From: DAOSVX01 sp964493665
GTDB lineage: Bacteria > Bacillota_I > Bacilli_A > RF39 > UBA660
NCBI GenBank assembly: GCA_964493665.1
Contig: CAZBOZ010000003.1
Coordinates: 3,769 to 67,768, forward strand
Direction of reading: 5' to 3'
Length of the DNA: 64,000 bases
Shown piece by piece: positions 24,927-33,554 of this stretch. The notes under the pieces were generated by a model. It was not told the DNA's origin, searched no databases, and saw nothing but the letters and a program-made list of their open reading frames with translations. A program made the translations under genes and the position numbers. Position 1 is the first letter of the stretch; each line of letters begins with the position of its first letter.

Positions 24927-27900
24927 ATGGACTTTTTAGTAGATGCTTTTAATTATGAAGATAATATTTCCATAAGTGGTTTAACTGATGAGTTAAACAT
25001 TTTTTATGTTTTTGAAAAATTTAAAAAAACTAATAAAAACATTTTGGTTTTAACTAGTAATGTTTATGAAGCCAATAAAATATATGAAAAATTAACACTA
25101 TATTTAAAAGAAGTATATTTATTTCCTATGGATGATTTTATCTCTTCTGTGGCATTAGCTATATCTCCAGAGTTCAAAATAAAAAGGCTAGAAGTTTTAG
25201 AAAAAATTAAGACTGGTAAGAATTGTATAATTGTTACTGACTTAATGGGTTACTTAAGATTTTTGCCAAATATTAAAGAACAAAAAAGCCTAGAGGCTTT
25301 ATTAAAAGTAGGCCAAAAAATAAGCCGCCAAGGCTTAATAGATCTATTAGAAAAATATGGATATATTAAAGAATCTTTAGTTACCTCTAGTGGTGAATAT
25401 GCAGTTAGAGGATTCATAATAGACCTATTTATTATTCAAGATGAGCATCCTATTAGAATAGAACTTTTTGGTGATGAAATTGAATCTATAAGATACTTTG
25501 ATGAAAGTACGCAACTCTCTAATAAAGAGCTTAAAAGCATCAACATTAAACCTTTTAAAGAAGTTATATCAGAAACCCATAGTTCTCTTTTTGATTGGCT
25601 TAATGACCCAATAACCATTTTTTATAATTATAATCAAATAAAAAGTGTTAATTTAAAATTAGAGGCCGAAATATTAGATTATAATGAAAGAAATTCCTTA
25701 AACAAAAAATATATGTTCACTTTTAATGAGATTATTCCTAATAGGATAAATTATTTAAATAATTTTGATGGCTTTTCTTTAAGAGGAGTAAAAAACATTA
25801 ATTATAATACTCAGAAAATTGAAAAGTTTAATATGAATTTCAACTTATTAAAAACTTTTATAGCCAAAAAAATAATTGAGGGCAAAGAAGTCATTATTTG
25901 TCTATCTAAAGATAGGCAAATAACTGAAATAAGATCTTTAATCGATGGTGATTCAGATATATCTAAGGCCAGAATTATAAAAAAAGAAATTAATGAAGGA
26001 TTTGTTTTTGATAATTATGTCGTGATATCAGAATATGATATTGATAGCTCATCATCTAGGAAAGTACAATACTTAAACACTTATAAATTTGGCAAAAAAA
26101 TTAAAAATCTAGAAGAAATAAAATTTGGTGATTATGTGGTCCATTCTATATATGGAATTGGTATATATAATGGTGTTGTTACTTTAGAAAAAAATGGTTT
26201 AAAAAAAGATTATATTCAATTAATATATAAAGATAATGATAAAATATATATTCCAGTGGAAAAAGTAAATAGCTTATTTAAATATAGTATAAAAGAAGGA
26301 TCAAAACCTAGATTGAATAAGCTAGGAAGTACAGCGTGGACTAAATTAAAGCATCAAGTAAGAAAAAAGATTAAAGATTTAACTCAAGAGTTATTAAAGC
26401 TATATGCTGAAAGAAATCAAATAAAAGGGCCGGCTTTTAAAATGGAAGATGAAATGATATCATTTGCTAAAGATTTTGAATACCAAGAAACTATAGATCA
26501 ACAAAAAGCTATAGAAGATGTGCTAAAAGATTTATCTAATTCTAAACCAATGGATAGACTACTATGTGGGGATGTTGGTTTTGGTAAAACTGAAGTGGCT
26601 TTTAGGGCAGCCTTTAAAACTATTGAAAATGGCTATCAAGTAGCTTATTTATGTCCAACCACTATTTTATCAAAGCAGCATTATCAGAACGCTTTAAAGC
26701 GTTTTAAAGAATATCCCGTAAACATTGCTTTATTAAACAGATTTACAACTAATAAAGAGAAGAATAAAATAATTGAACAATTAGAAAACGGTCAACTAGA
26801 TTTTATTATAGGAACTCATAGAATTTTAAGCAAAGATATTTTATTCTCAAAATTAGGGTTATTAATAATTGATGAAGAACAAAGATTTGGGGTAAGTCAT
26901 AAAGAGAAAATAAAACAGGCTAAAGCCAATATAAATGTTCTTACTTTATCAGCGACTCCAATTCCAAGGACTTTAAAATTTGCTTTATCTGGATTAAGAG
27001 ATTTAAGTATTATTGATACTCCCCCAGTAAATAGATATCCAATTCAAACATATGTTATTGAAGAAAATGAATCTTTAATAAAAGATGCTATATATAAAGA
27101 AATTTCTAGAAAAGGCCAAGTGTTTATTCTGTACAACAATATTTCTAAAATAGAAGATAAAAAACAGGCTTTAGAAAAATTAGTCCCCGATGCTAAAATA
27201 AGAATTGCTCATGGGCAAATGTCTAAACAAGAACTAGAAGACGTAATGACTAATTTTATAAATGGTGATTTTGATGTTTTGCTATGTACTACCATTATTG
27301 AAACAGGGATAGATATATCAAACGTTAACACTTTAATAATTTATGATTCCAATTTATTTGGCTTATCCCAGCTTTATCAGATAAGAGGAAGAGTAGGTCG
27401 AGGAGATAAAATTGCTTATGCTTATTTAATGTACAATAATAAAAAAATATTAAATGAGACTGCTACTAAAAGACTCCAAGCTATAAAAGAATTTACTGAA
27501 CTTGGAAGTGGCTATAAGATAGCTATGAGGGATTTGGCTATAAGAGGAGCCGGAGATTTATTAGGTGGCGAACAGGCGGGGTTTATTGATGCTGTAGGAA
27601 TAGATATGTATTTAAAAATGATTGATGAGGAGGCAACTGGGCAAAAAGAAGATGAAGAAGAAAATCCTAATATAATTGAAGTAGAAACCCATATAAACGA
27701 TAATTATGTAGATGATGAAAGTATCAAAATTGAAATTCATCAAAAAATAAATGAAATATGCGATTATAAAAGTCTTTTAAAAGTTAAAAAAGAATTAGAA
27801 GATCGTTTTGGTAAAGTGGATGAAAAATTACTAATTTATATGTATGAAGAATGGTTTGAAAAACTAGCTAAAAAATACGAGCTTAAAAAAACAAATCAAA

Positions 27901-28100
27901 ATAATTTATTCATAGAGTTAGAATTTAGTAAAAAGATGAGTAGTAAAATTAAAGGTGAAAAATTAATAATCATCGCTAATAATTTAACTAATAATTTTAA
28001 ATTTTCTTATAAACACGAAAAAATAAAAATCACACTATATTTTAATAAATTAGAAAAACATTTTATTTTTTACCTTGTTGATTTACTAAATAAATTATAA
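24927..28100 (+). CDS. mfd: Transcription-repair coupling factor
   Basis: SF2 translocase that removes stalled RNA polymerase and recruits UvrA. The 1057 residues have the UvrB-homologous N-terminal region, a CarD-like polymerase-interaction domain starting near residue 398 (KFGDYVVHSIYGIGIYNG), the helicase Walker A GDVGFGKTE (about 547), the DEEQ box (about 648), the TATPIPRTL motif III and the RGRVGRGD motif VI. It ends with the TRCF domain. Length is slightly short against 1150-1180. Confidence 0.97.
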   Translation: MDFLVDAFNYEDNISISGLTDELNIFYVFEKFKKTNKNILVLTSNVYEANKIYEKLTLYLKEVYLFPMDDFISSVALAISPEFKIKRLEVLEKIKTGKNCIIVTDLMGYLRFLPNIKEQKSLEALLKVGQKISRQGLIDLLEKYGYIKESLVTSSGEYAVRGFIIDLFIIQDEHPIRIELFGDEIESIRYFDESTQLSNKELKSINIKPFKEVISETHSSLFDWLNDPITIFYNYNQIKSVNLKLEAEILDYNERNSLNKKYMFTFNEIIPNRINYLNNFDGFSLRGVKNINYNTQKIEKFNMNFNLLKTFIAKKIIEGKEVIICLSKDRQITEIRSLIDGDSDISKARIIKKEINEGFVFDNYVVISEYDIDSSSSRKVQYLNTYKFGKKIKNLEEIKFGDYVVHSIYGIGIYNGVVTLEKNGLKKDYIQLIYKDNDKIYIPVEKVNSLFKYSIKEGSKPRLNKLGSTAWTKLKHQVRKKIKDLTQELLKLYAERNQIKGPAFKMEDEMISFAKDFEYQETIDQQKAIEDVLKDLSNSKPMDRLLCGDVGFGKTEVAFRAAFKTIENGYQVAYLCPTTILSKQHYQNALKRFKEYPVNIALLNRFTTNKEKNKIIEQLENGQLDFIIGTHRILSKDILFSKLGLLIIDEEQRFGVSHKEKIKQAKANINVLTLSATPIPRTLKFALSGLRDLSIIDTPPVNRYPIQTYVIEENESLIKDAIYKEISRKGQVFILYNNISKIEDKKQALEKLVPDAKIRIAHGQMSKQELEDVMTNFINGDFDVLLCTTIIETGIDISNVNTLIIYDSNLFGLSQLYQIRGRVGRGDKIAYAYLMYNNKKILNETATKRLQAIKEFTELGSGYKIAMRDLAIRGAGDLLGGEQAGFIDAVGIDMYLKMIDEEATGQKEDEEENPNIIEVETHINDNYVDDESIKIEIHQKINEICDYKSLLKVKKELEDRFGKVDEKLLIYMYEEWFEKLAKKYELKKTNQNNLFIELEFSKKMSSKIKGEKLIIIANNLTNNFKFSYKHEKIKITLYFNKLEKHFIFYLVDLLNKL

Positions 28101-28118
28101 GATTGGAGATGGTTTTAA

Positions 28119-28865
28119 ATGTTTACTGATTCTCATTGCCATTTATATAAAGAATATTATAGTAATATAGATAATATATTAGTTTCTGCTTATAACGGCG
28201 GTATTAATAGAATTATTAATTGTGGCTGCGATTATAATTCTAATTTAGAAGTTTTAGAAACAATTAATAAATATGCTAATGTTTATGGGGCTTTAGGAAT
28301 CCATCCAAATGAGATAAAAGATGTTGAAAAAACAATTAAGCAAATTGAAGAAAACATTCAAAACAAAAAAATAATCGCCATTGGGGAAATCGGATTAGAT
28401 TATCATTATGAAGGATTTGATAAAGAAAAGCAAATAATGATTTTTAAAAAAATACTTAATTTAGCGGTTAAATACAATAAACCAGTAATTATTCATTCTC
28501 GAGATGCCAGTGAAGATACTTACGAAATACTAAAAAAAGCCAAAGTGACCGGTATAATTCATTCTTTTTCTGGCGATTTAGAGTTGGCCAATAAGTATAT
28601 AAATTTAGGCTATTTATTAGGAATAAATGGTACTATAACATTTAAAAATTCTAAACTTATTGAGGTTATAAAAAACATTCCTATAAACAAAATATTAGTA
28701 GAAACTGATTCACCATATTTATCTCCAATTCCTTTTAGAGGTCAAAAAAATGAGCCAAAACGGTTATTAGAAACAGTTAAATTTTTAAGCGAAAATTTAA
28801 ATTTAAATTTAAACATTTTAGCCGATATTTTAGAGAAAAATTTACAAACAATTTTTGACATTTAA
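28119..28865 (+). CDS. tatD: TatD-family metal-dependent deoxyribonuclease
   Basis: TIM-barrel hydrolase with 3'-5' exonuclease activity in known members. The 248 residues show the metal motif DSHCHL at the N-terminus, ALGIHPNEI, the glutamate strand AIGEIGLDYHYE, PVIIHSRDA, the His of IIHSFSG and the final ETDSPYLSP. It has a normal ribosome site (TTGGAGATGG). In B. subtilis the homologue yabD also lies upstream of yabE and ksgA, as here. Confidence 0.95.
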   Translation: MFTDSHCHLYKEYYSNIDNILVSAYNGGINRIINCGCDYNSNLEVLETINKYANVYGALGIHPNEIKDVEKTIKQIEENIQNKKIIAIGEIGLDYHYEGFDKEKQIMIFKKILNLAVKYNKPVIIHSRDASEDTYEILKKAKVTGIIHSFSGDLELANKYINLGYLLGINGTITFKNSKLIEVIKNIPINKILVETDSPYLSPIPFRGQKNEPKRLLETVKFLSENLNLNLNILADILEKNLQTIFDI

Positions 28866-28910
28866 TACGCATTATGATACAATTTTATTAGTACATAATG
28901 AGGTGTTACT

Positions 28911-29456
28911 ATGGTTAAAAAAGTATTTAATTTTTTACAAATTAGCTTAAAAGTTTTTTTAATTTTAACAGCTGTTTTAATAGTCCAAAATAGTTCTCGA
29001 AAAATAGAAAATAAAGTTGAAAACATTAATTTAAATAAAACTCTAGATTTAGCGGCAATGACAAGAGCAAGCTCAACAACGTATGAAGCCGAAGAAATAC
29101 TTAGAGTTATTGTTGGAGATTTAACTGGATATGCCGCTGATTGCCCTAAATGTACTGGCTTTGTAGGCTGCAAGCCGTATTTAGATGTTAGAGATGGAAC
29201 AACAACATATAATGACAAAGTATATGGTGAAGTAAGAATTGTGGCTGCTTCTCCTAAAAACTTAAAATGCGGTAGTATAATTACATTTGTTTCTTTAAGA
29301 ATATCAAAAGATCCTGTAATAGCTATAGTTTTAGATAGGGGAGTAACGGGAACTAGCATAGATTTACTAACAGAAACCGAAGCTTTTGCTTCCAAGTATG
29401 TTGGCCGTAGTGAAATAGCTTACACAGTTTTAAGAGAAGGATGGGAAAGTGAGTAA
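28911..29456 (+). CDS. Secreted 3D-domain protein (reduced YabE type)
   Basis: Short exported protein: an N-terminal membrane or signal segment (residues 9-25, LQISLKVFLILTAVLIV), a linker, then a C-terminal 3D domain from about residue 70. The 3D domain has LTGYAADCPKCTG, VRIVAAS and the family Asp motif VLDRGVTGTSIDLL with EAFASKYVGR. In RpfB/YabE-type proteins and MltA this domain is part of a lytic transglycosylase fold. It lies between tatD and rsmA, where B. subtilis has yabE; the DUF348 and G5 domains of YabE are absent, and so is rnmV. Four Cys are present, in two CPxC/GC-like positions plus one near the strand end. Confidence 0.75.
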   Translation: MVKKVFNFLQISLKVFLILTAVLIVQNSSRKIENKVENINLNKTLDLAAMTRASSTTYEAEEILRVIVGDLTGYAADCPKCTGFVGCKPYLDVRDGTTTYNDKVYGEVRIVAASPKNLKCGSIITFVSLRISKDPVIAIVLDRGVTGTSIDLLTETEAFASKYVGRSEIAYTVLREGWESE

Positions 29457-29468
29457 ATCTCACTTTTT
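29446..29468 (+). terminator. Intrinsic terminator overlapping the 3D-protein stop codon
   Basis: Hairpin AAAGTGAG/CTCACTTT (29446-29453 and 29459-29466) with a 5-base loop containing part of the TAA stop, followed by T residues. Confidence 0.7.
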
Positions 29469-29485
29469 AATTGGAGGGGATATAA

Positions 29486-30259
29486 TTGAAGCCGAAAAAA
29501 AAATTAGGTCAAAATTTTCTTGTTGATAACAATGTTTTACAAAAAATAACATCAGCAGTTAATGCTACAAAATCTGATATTATTTTAGAAATTGGCCCAG
29601 GTCAGGGCACAATGACTAAAGAATTAGTTAAAATGGCTCCAGTAGTTGCTATAGAACTTGATAAAGAGCTTTCTATATATTTAGATTCTATAAAAGAAGC
29701 CAATATAATTTATGAAGACATTTTAAATATAAATATAGAAACTATATTAGAAGAGTATACTTATAAAGAAGCATTTATAGTGGCTAATATTCCATATTAT
29801 ATAACTACTCCTATAATAAAAAAAATTATTAATTCTAAAATACTTTTTAAAGAAATAATTTTAATGGTTCAAAGCGAAATGGCCAATCGTCTTTCTTCGT
29901 TACCTGGAGAGTCAGATTATGGAAGCTTAACGGTTATTTTGAACTATCATTTTAATATTGAAAAACTATTTACAGTTAATAAAAAATCTTTCTATCCAAT
30001 TCCAAAAGTTGATTCGGCGGTGATAAAATTAAAGTCCAAAGAGCAAAAGCTACCACTTAAAAATTATGATTTTTTTGAGAAATTTGTTAAAGAATGTTTC
30101 CTTCATAGGAGGAAAACATTAAAAAACAATTTATTAAAATATAATTTAGATGAAATAAATAGCATTCTTCAAAAGCATCATGTTTCTGTTCAAAATCGTC
30201 CCCAAGAGTTATCACTTGAAGCATATGTGGATTTAGCTAACTTTTTATCTAATAAATAA
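29486..30259 (+). CDS. rsmA: 16S rRNA adenine-1518/1519 dimethyltransferase
   Basis: KsgA-type enzyme that dimethylates two adenines in helix 45 during 30S assembly. The start is TTG at 29486, set by GGAGGGGA five bases upstream. The 257 residues show KKKLGQNFLVDNNV, the SAM motif EIGPGQGTMT, the catalytic ANIPYYITTP, and the C-terminal helical domain with FLHRRKTLKNNL. The gene is bounded on both sides by terminators, so it is probably monocistronic. Confidence 0.96.
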   Translation: MKPKKKLGQNFLVDNNVLQKITSAVNATKSDIILEIGPGQGTMTKELVKMAPVVAIELDKELSIYLDSIKEANIIYEDILNINIETILEEYTYKEAFIVANIPYYITTPIIKKIINSKILFKEIILMVQSEMANRLSSLPGESDYGSLTVILNYHFNIEKLFTVNKKSFYPIPKVDSAVIKLKSKEQKLPLKNYDFFEKFVKECFLHRRKTLKNNLLKYNLDEINSILQKHHVSVQNRPQELSLEAYVDLANFLSNK

Positions 30260-30286
30260 ATGCAAATTTAATTTGCATTTTTATTT
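30260..30286 (+). terminator. Intrinsic terminator of rsmA
   Basis: Hairpin ATGCAAAT/ATTTGCAT with a 3-base loop (30260-30278), followed by TTTTATTT. It starts at the base after the rsmA stop. Confidence 0.8.
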
Positions 30287-30332
30287 AAATTGATATAAAC
30301 TATAATTAGTAAATGTGAGAAGGAGTGTTACT

Positions 30333-30638
30333 ATGGAAATTACATCAGTCAGCGTTCGTAAGATCGAAAAAGAAGGATCTAGGATGAAGGGCATTGCATC
30401 TGTCTTGTTAGATGATTCATTTGCAGTTCATGACATTAGAATTATTGAGGGTGATAATGGTTTGTTTATAGCTATGCCAAGTAGAAAAACAGCTACCGGT
30501 GGTTATAGGGATATAGCTCATCCAATAAATCCAGATGTTAGAAAACAGTTTCAAGAAGCTATTCTTGAAGAATATAACAACACCGAATTTGTTCCTAGCG
30601 AAAAAAAAGAAACCGAAGAAGAAAAAGAAGAAGAATAA
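30333..30638 (+). CDS. spoVG: SpoVG family regulator
   Basis: Small nucleic-acid-binding regulator widespread in Firmicutes. The 101 residues follow SpoVG closely: MEITSVSVRKIEKEG, RMKGIASVLLDDSFAVHDI, NGLFIAMPSRKTATGGYRDIA split over residues 46-66, and HPINPDVRKQFQEAIL. The ATG at 30333 is preceded by AGAAGGAG; a GTG 18 bases earlier is part of that leader. The C-terminus is an acidic EKEEE tail. The presence of spoVG does not by itself mean sporulation. It has its own promoter-like TATAAT (30301-30306) and terminator. Confidence 0.96.
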   Translation: MEITSVSVRKIEKEGSRMKGIASVLLDDSFAVHDIRIIEGDNGLFIAMPSRKTATGGYRDIAHPINPDVRKQFQEAILEEYNNTEFVPSEKKETEEEKEEE

Positions 30639-30640
30639 TA

Positions 30641-30666
30641 AAAGCCTTACGGCTTTTTCTTTTTGT
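30641..30666 (+). terminator. Intrinsic terminator of spoVG
   Basis: AAAGCC TTAC GGCTTT hairpin at 30641-30656 followed by TTCTTTTTG, two bases after the stop. Confidence 0.85.
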
Positions 30667-30747
30667 AAAATTTTGCCTGTTTATTTTTAAAAGATTGAAA
30701 AAAGCTTTAAATAATAATATAATTACTTATGTAGTAGGTGGTTTATT

Positions 30748-31035
30748 ATGAAAGTTTCAGCTAAAGCAAAAAGAAGATTTTTGTTATTACTTGTTTGTTT
30801 TTTTGGGTTGCTTACTTATTTAGCTATATCTCTTACCGGTTATTGGGTTAAAATATATAACAACAGTAAAGAGTCCAAAGAGCTACAAACTAAATATAAA
30901 GATTTGCTAGCTGATGAAGAGGCCTTAAAGTCCGAAGTGACAAAGCTTCAAGATCCAGATTATGTGGCAAGGTACGCTAGCGAAAAATATTTATACTCTA
31001 AAGATGGAATGACAATAATTAGAATTATTGAATAA
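30748..31035 (+). CDS. divIC: Septum formation initiator protein, DivIC/FtsB family
   Basis: Bitopic cell-division protein. The 95 residues have a basic cytoplasmic start (KVSAKAKRRF), one TM helix at about 11-30, a coiled-coil stretch (SKESKELQTKYKDLLADEEALKSEV interrupted at normal heptads) and the family ending DPDYVARYASEKYLYSKDG. DivIC is preferred to FtsL because of that final motif. It lies downstream of spoVG with its own TATAAT-like -10 and ends in a terminator that overlaps its stop codon. ftsL is not in the window. Confidence 0.88.
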   Translation: MKVSAKAKRRFLLLLVCFFGLLTYLAISLTGYWVKIYNNSKESKELQTKYKDLLADEEALKSEVTKLQDPDYVARYASEKYLYSKDGMTIIRIIE

Positions 31036-31068
31036 AAGTGCTATAAAAGACAAATAGTACTTTTATTT
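31034..31068 (+). terminator. Intrinsic terminator of divIC
   Basis: Stem AAAAGTGCTAT (31034-31044) pairs with ATAGTACTTTT (31054-31064), 11 bp with one G-T pair, followed by ATTTTG. The left arm starts in the TAA stop codon. Confidence 0.75.
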
Positions 31069-31115
31069 TGCTTAAAAAAAATATATAATAAAAAACTAAG
31101 TGAGGAGGCTTTGTT

Positions 31116-31745
31116 TTGAATAAGTATTATATAGAAGATTTCGAAATAAAAGAAAAAGAAATAACCTCCATAATTGGCACACATAAGCAAAGCTTAATTA
31201 ATAAATTAAAAAAAAATTATAATATAGCTGTTGTAGAAGATTTATTTAAACACACCAATAAACTTGTTGATGTTATAATTCCTAACTCTAAAAGGAGCCA
31301 GAAAATAATAAAGCTTCTTGGACTTGAAAAACTATTAAAAAAAAATTATGAAGATTTAGGAATAGAAGATAAATGTCTTGTTAAAATTACCAGTTATTTA
31401 GCAGTTGAAAAAAACATAATAATATTTAATGATATCTTATCTTATCTAAATAATGAAGAAAAGTCCAAGGTAATAAAGTATATTAAAAGTGAAAAAACGA
31501 CTTTATTAAATTTCACTTCTGATATAGAAGAAACCTTGTTAGGCAAAAACATAGCCGTTTTAAATAATAATAAAGTCGTACTAAAAGGGTTGACAATGGA
31601 GATTTTGAAAGCCGAAAAGAAATTAAAAGACTTGGGATTATACTTGCCATTTGTAATAGATTTGTCTATTCAACTTAACTTGTACGGATTAATTAAAAAA
31701 ATCTATTCAGATAGCAAAAAATTAATAGGTGACTTATGGAAATAA
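31116..31745 (+). CDS. Degenerate EcfA1-like ABC ATPase (pseudo-ATPase)
   Basis: Intact 209-residue frame starting at TTG 31116 after GAGGAGG. It resembles the ECF transporter ATPase EcfA1: DFEIKEKEITSIIG at the N-terminus and GLYLPFVIDLSIQLNLYGLI at the C-terminus match EcfA landmarks. It is 70-80 residues short. Walker A is replaced by GTHKQSL (21-27), the LSGGQ signature is missing, and the Walker B reads IIIFND (101-106) with Asn/Asp instead of Asp/Glu. ATP hydrolysis is therefore not expected. It overlaps the next, similarly degenerate gene by 10 bases. The pair occupies the ecfA1-ecfA2 place upstream of rplM; ecfT and truA are absent here. Confidence 0.72.
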   Translation: MNKYYIEDFEIKEKEITSIIGTHKQSLINKLKKNYNIAVVEDLFKHTNKLVDVIIPNSKRSQKIIKLLGLEKLLKKNYEDLGIEDKCLVKITSYLAVEKNIIIFNDILSYLNNEEKSKVIKYIKSEKTTLLNFTSDIEETLLGKNIAVLNNNKVVLKGLTMEILKAEKKLKDLGLYLPFVIDLSIQLNLYGLIKKIYSDSKKLIGDLWK

Positions 31746-32539
31746 TTTTAGATAATGTGTCTGTGCATAATAAGTTAAAAGCATTAAATTTAACAATAAA
31801 TAGTGGTGAAATAACTGTTTTATCTGGTGATAGAACAAAAGAGATGGTTCCTAGATTGCTTATGGGATTTGAAAAAATAACAAATGGCAACATTTATACT
31901 CTAAATAATGAGATAAATAACACAACAACCAGCTTTGCTTTTTTTCAATCTAAAATAGGCTATTTATTTGCAGAGCCAAACCAATTTTTAACTAATAAAA
32001 AAATAAAAAACGAAGTAGCTTTTGGTTTAAAATATTATGGGTTTAATCAAATAAATGATCGAGTTTCTTATTATATAAATTTGGTTGGACTAGATGATTC
32101 TTATCTAGAAGTAAGGTCTTTAGAAGTCGAAATAAACATTCAAAAGAAAGTTATGTTAGCCTCAGTGTTGGCAATAGAACCAGAAATATTAATTTTAAAT
32201 TTTATAGAACATGGTCTTAATATTAAAGAGCAAAAAGATTTAAAAAAACTTCTAACTAATTTAAAGAAGAAAAATAACATAACAATTATCTTAGTAAGTA
32301 ATAATTCTAATTTCTTTTTTGATATTGCTGATCGAGTAGTTTTATTTAATAATAATAAAATTAAGCTCGATTCTGGCACTAATATATTTTATGAAAAAGA
32401 TATTACTAAATATTTAGATCTTCCCCCAATAATTAATTTTATTAAATTAGCCAATAAAAGCAAAAAAGGTTTATTAAAAACTAACGATATAAAAGAATTA
32501 ATGAAAGATATTTATAGAAATGTAAACGAAAAGCGTTAA
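31736..32539 (+). CDS. Degenerate EcfA2-like ABC ATPase (pseudo-ATPase)
   Basis: Intact 267-residue frame, close to EcfA2 length. The Q-loop region IGYLFAEPNQFL and NEVAFGLKYYG and the segment VMLASVLAIEPEILIL are clearly of EcfA type. Every catalytic motif has changed: Walker A is SGDRTKEM (30-37), the signature is RSLEVEINIQ, Walker B plus Glu is LILNFIEHGLN (152-162), and the H-loop His is Asn (VSNNSN). The C-terminal EcfA domain is kept. Open frame, ribosome site and overlap with the upstream gene argue against a decaying pseudogene. Binding without hydrolysis, or a structural role, is inference. Confidence 0.72.
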   Translation: MEIILDNVSVHNKLKALNLTINSGEITVLSGDRTKEMVPRLLMGFEKITNGNIYTLNNEINNTTTSFAFFQSKIGYLFAEPNQFLTNKKIKNEVAFGLKYYGFNQINDRVSYYINLVGLDDSYLEVRSLEVEINIQKKVMLASVLAIEPEILILNFIEHGLNIKEQKDLKKLLTNLKKKNNITIILVSNNSNFFFDIADRVVLFNNNKIKLDSGTNIFYEKDITKYLDLPPIINFIKLANKSKKGLLKTNDIKELMKDIYRNVNEKR

Positions 32540-32554
32540 ACATGGCGATTTTCA

Positions 32555-32583
32555 TTGACTTTTTTAATTAATTTAAATATAAT
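32555..32583 (+). promoter_or_regulatory. Promoter of rplM-rpsI
   Basis: TTGACT (32555-32560), exactly 17 bases, TATAAT (32578-32583). The start of transcription is expected near 32590, giving a leader of about 73 bases. Confidence 0.85.
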
Positions 32584-32589
32584 TTTTAC

Positions 32590-32662
32590 TGGTACATTTA
32601 TTTACTGTTTTTTTATTCGCCGTGGGAAGGTTTGATAAAAGAAGGTAAAGGAAGGAATTAAT
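32590..32662 (+). promoter_or_regulatory. Probable L13 leader (autoregulatory 5' UTR of rplM-rpsI)
   Basis: The leader holds GCCGTGGGAAGGTTTGATAA followed by a GGTAAAGGA stretch near the ribosome site. This resembles, from memory, the conserved 3' part of the Firmicutes L13 leader RNA. Assignment rests on that block plus position; I could not run a covariance model. Confidence 0.55.
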
Positions 32663-33094
32663 ATGAATACATTTATGCAAAAAAAAGAAACAGTTGAACG
32701 TAAATGGTATGTGATTGATGCTGAAGGTAAAAGTTTAGGAAGAGTAGCTTCTAAAGCTGCTAATATTCTACGTGGTAAACACAAGCCTACTTTCACTCCA
32801 CATATCGATTGTGGTGATTATGTAATTATAATCAATGCTGAAAAAGTTAATTTAACTGGAGATAAACTAAATAAGAAAGTTTATTATAACCATAGTGGTT
32901 ACACTGGTGGGTTAAGAGAAAGAACAGCCAAAATAATGGTAGAAAAATATCCAGAAGAAATGGTTGAGAGAGCTGTAAAAGGAATGCTTCCAAAAGGAAG
33001 GCTTGGTAGACAAACTTATAAAAAATTATTTGTTTATAAAGGAAACGAACATAACCACGAAGCTCAAAAGCCAGAAGTTTTAGAAGTTAATTAG
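32663..33094 (+). CDS. rplM: 50S ribosomal protein L13
   Basis: Early-assembling large-subunit protein. The 143 residues include RKWYVIDAEGKSLGRVAS, the IINAEKVNLTGDK strand and the signature PKGRLGRQTYKKLFVYKG. The ATG follows GGAAGGAATTAAT. It is co-transcribed with rpsI, 8 bases downstream, the universal L13-S9 pair. Confidence 0.98.
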   Translation: MNTFMQKKETVERKWYVIDAEGKSLGRVASKAANILRGKHKPTFTPHIDCGDYVIIINAEKVNLTGDKLNKKVYYNHSGYTGGLRERTAKIMVEKYPEEMVERAVKGMLPKGRLGRQTYKKLFVYKGNEHNHEAQKPEVLEVN

Positions 33095-33102
33095 GAGGAT
33101 TT

Positions 33103-33522
33103 ATGAGTAAAGTTGAAAGTTATTATGCTACAGGTCGCCGTAAACGCTCAGTAGCTCAAGTAAAATTAACTCCAGGCAAAGGCAATATAATAGTTAATGG
33201 CAAGCCTGTTGGTGAATATATGCCATTTGCCGTATTAGTTATGGATTTAAAACAACCTTTAGTAGCAACAAAAACAGAGAATAAATTTGATGTTGAAGTT
33301 ACTGTTAAAGGCGGAGGCTTTTCTGGCCAAACAGGAGCAATTAGATTAGGTATAACGAGAGCCTTAATGGTATATGACGCTGACACTGATCAAAGCAGTG
33401 ATAGTGCCTATCGTAAGATACTTAAAGTAAATGGTTTTGTTACTAGAGATCCTAGGATTAAAGAACGTAAAAAATATGGTCTTAAAAAAGCTCGTAGAGC
33501 TCCACAATTTAGTAAACGTTAA
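33103..33522 (+). CDS. rpsI: 30S ribosomal protein S9
   Basis: Small-subunit head protein whose basic C-terminal tail reaches the P-site tRNA. The 139 residues begin YYATGRRKRSVAQVKL and contain GGGFSGQTGAIRLGITRAL. They end RKKYGLKKARRAPQFSKR, the invariant SKR tail. GGAGG precedes the ATG. A strong terminator follows. Confidence 0.98.
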   Translation: MSKVESYYATGRRKRSVAQVKLTPGKGNIIVNGKPVGEYMPFAVLVMDLKQPLVATKTENKFDVEVTVKGGGFSGQTGAIRLGITRALMVYDADTDQSSDSAYRKILKVNGFVTRDPRIKERKKYGLKKARRAPQFSKR

Positions 33523-33530
33523 TTTTTATA

Positions 33531-33554
33531 CCTTGCAAAATTGCAAGGTTTTTT
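33531..33554 (+). terminator. Intrinsic terminator of rplM-rpsI
   Basis: CCTTGCA/TGCAAGG hairpin with a 4-base loop at 33531-33548, followed by six T. Confidence 0.88.
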
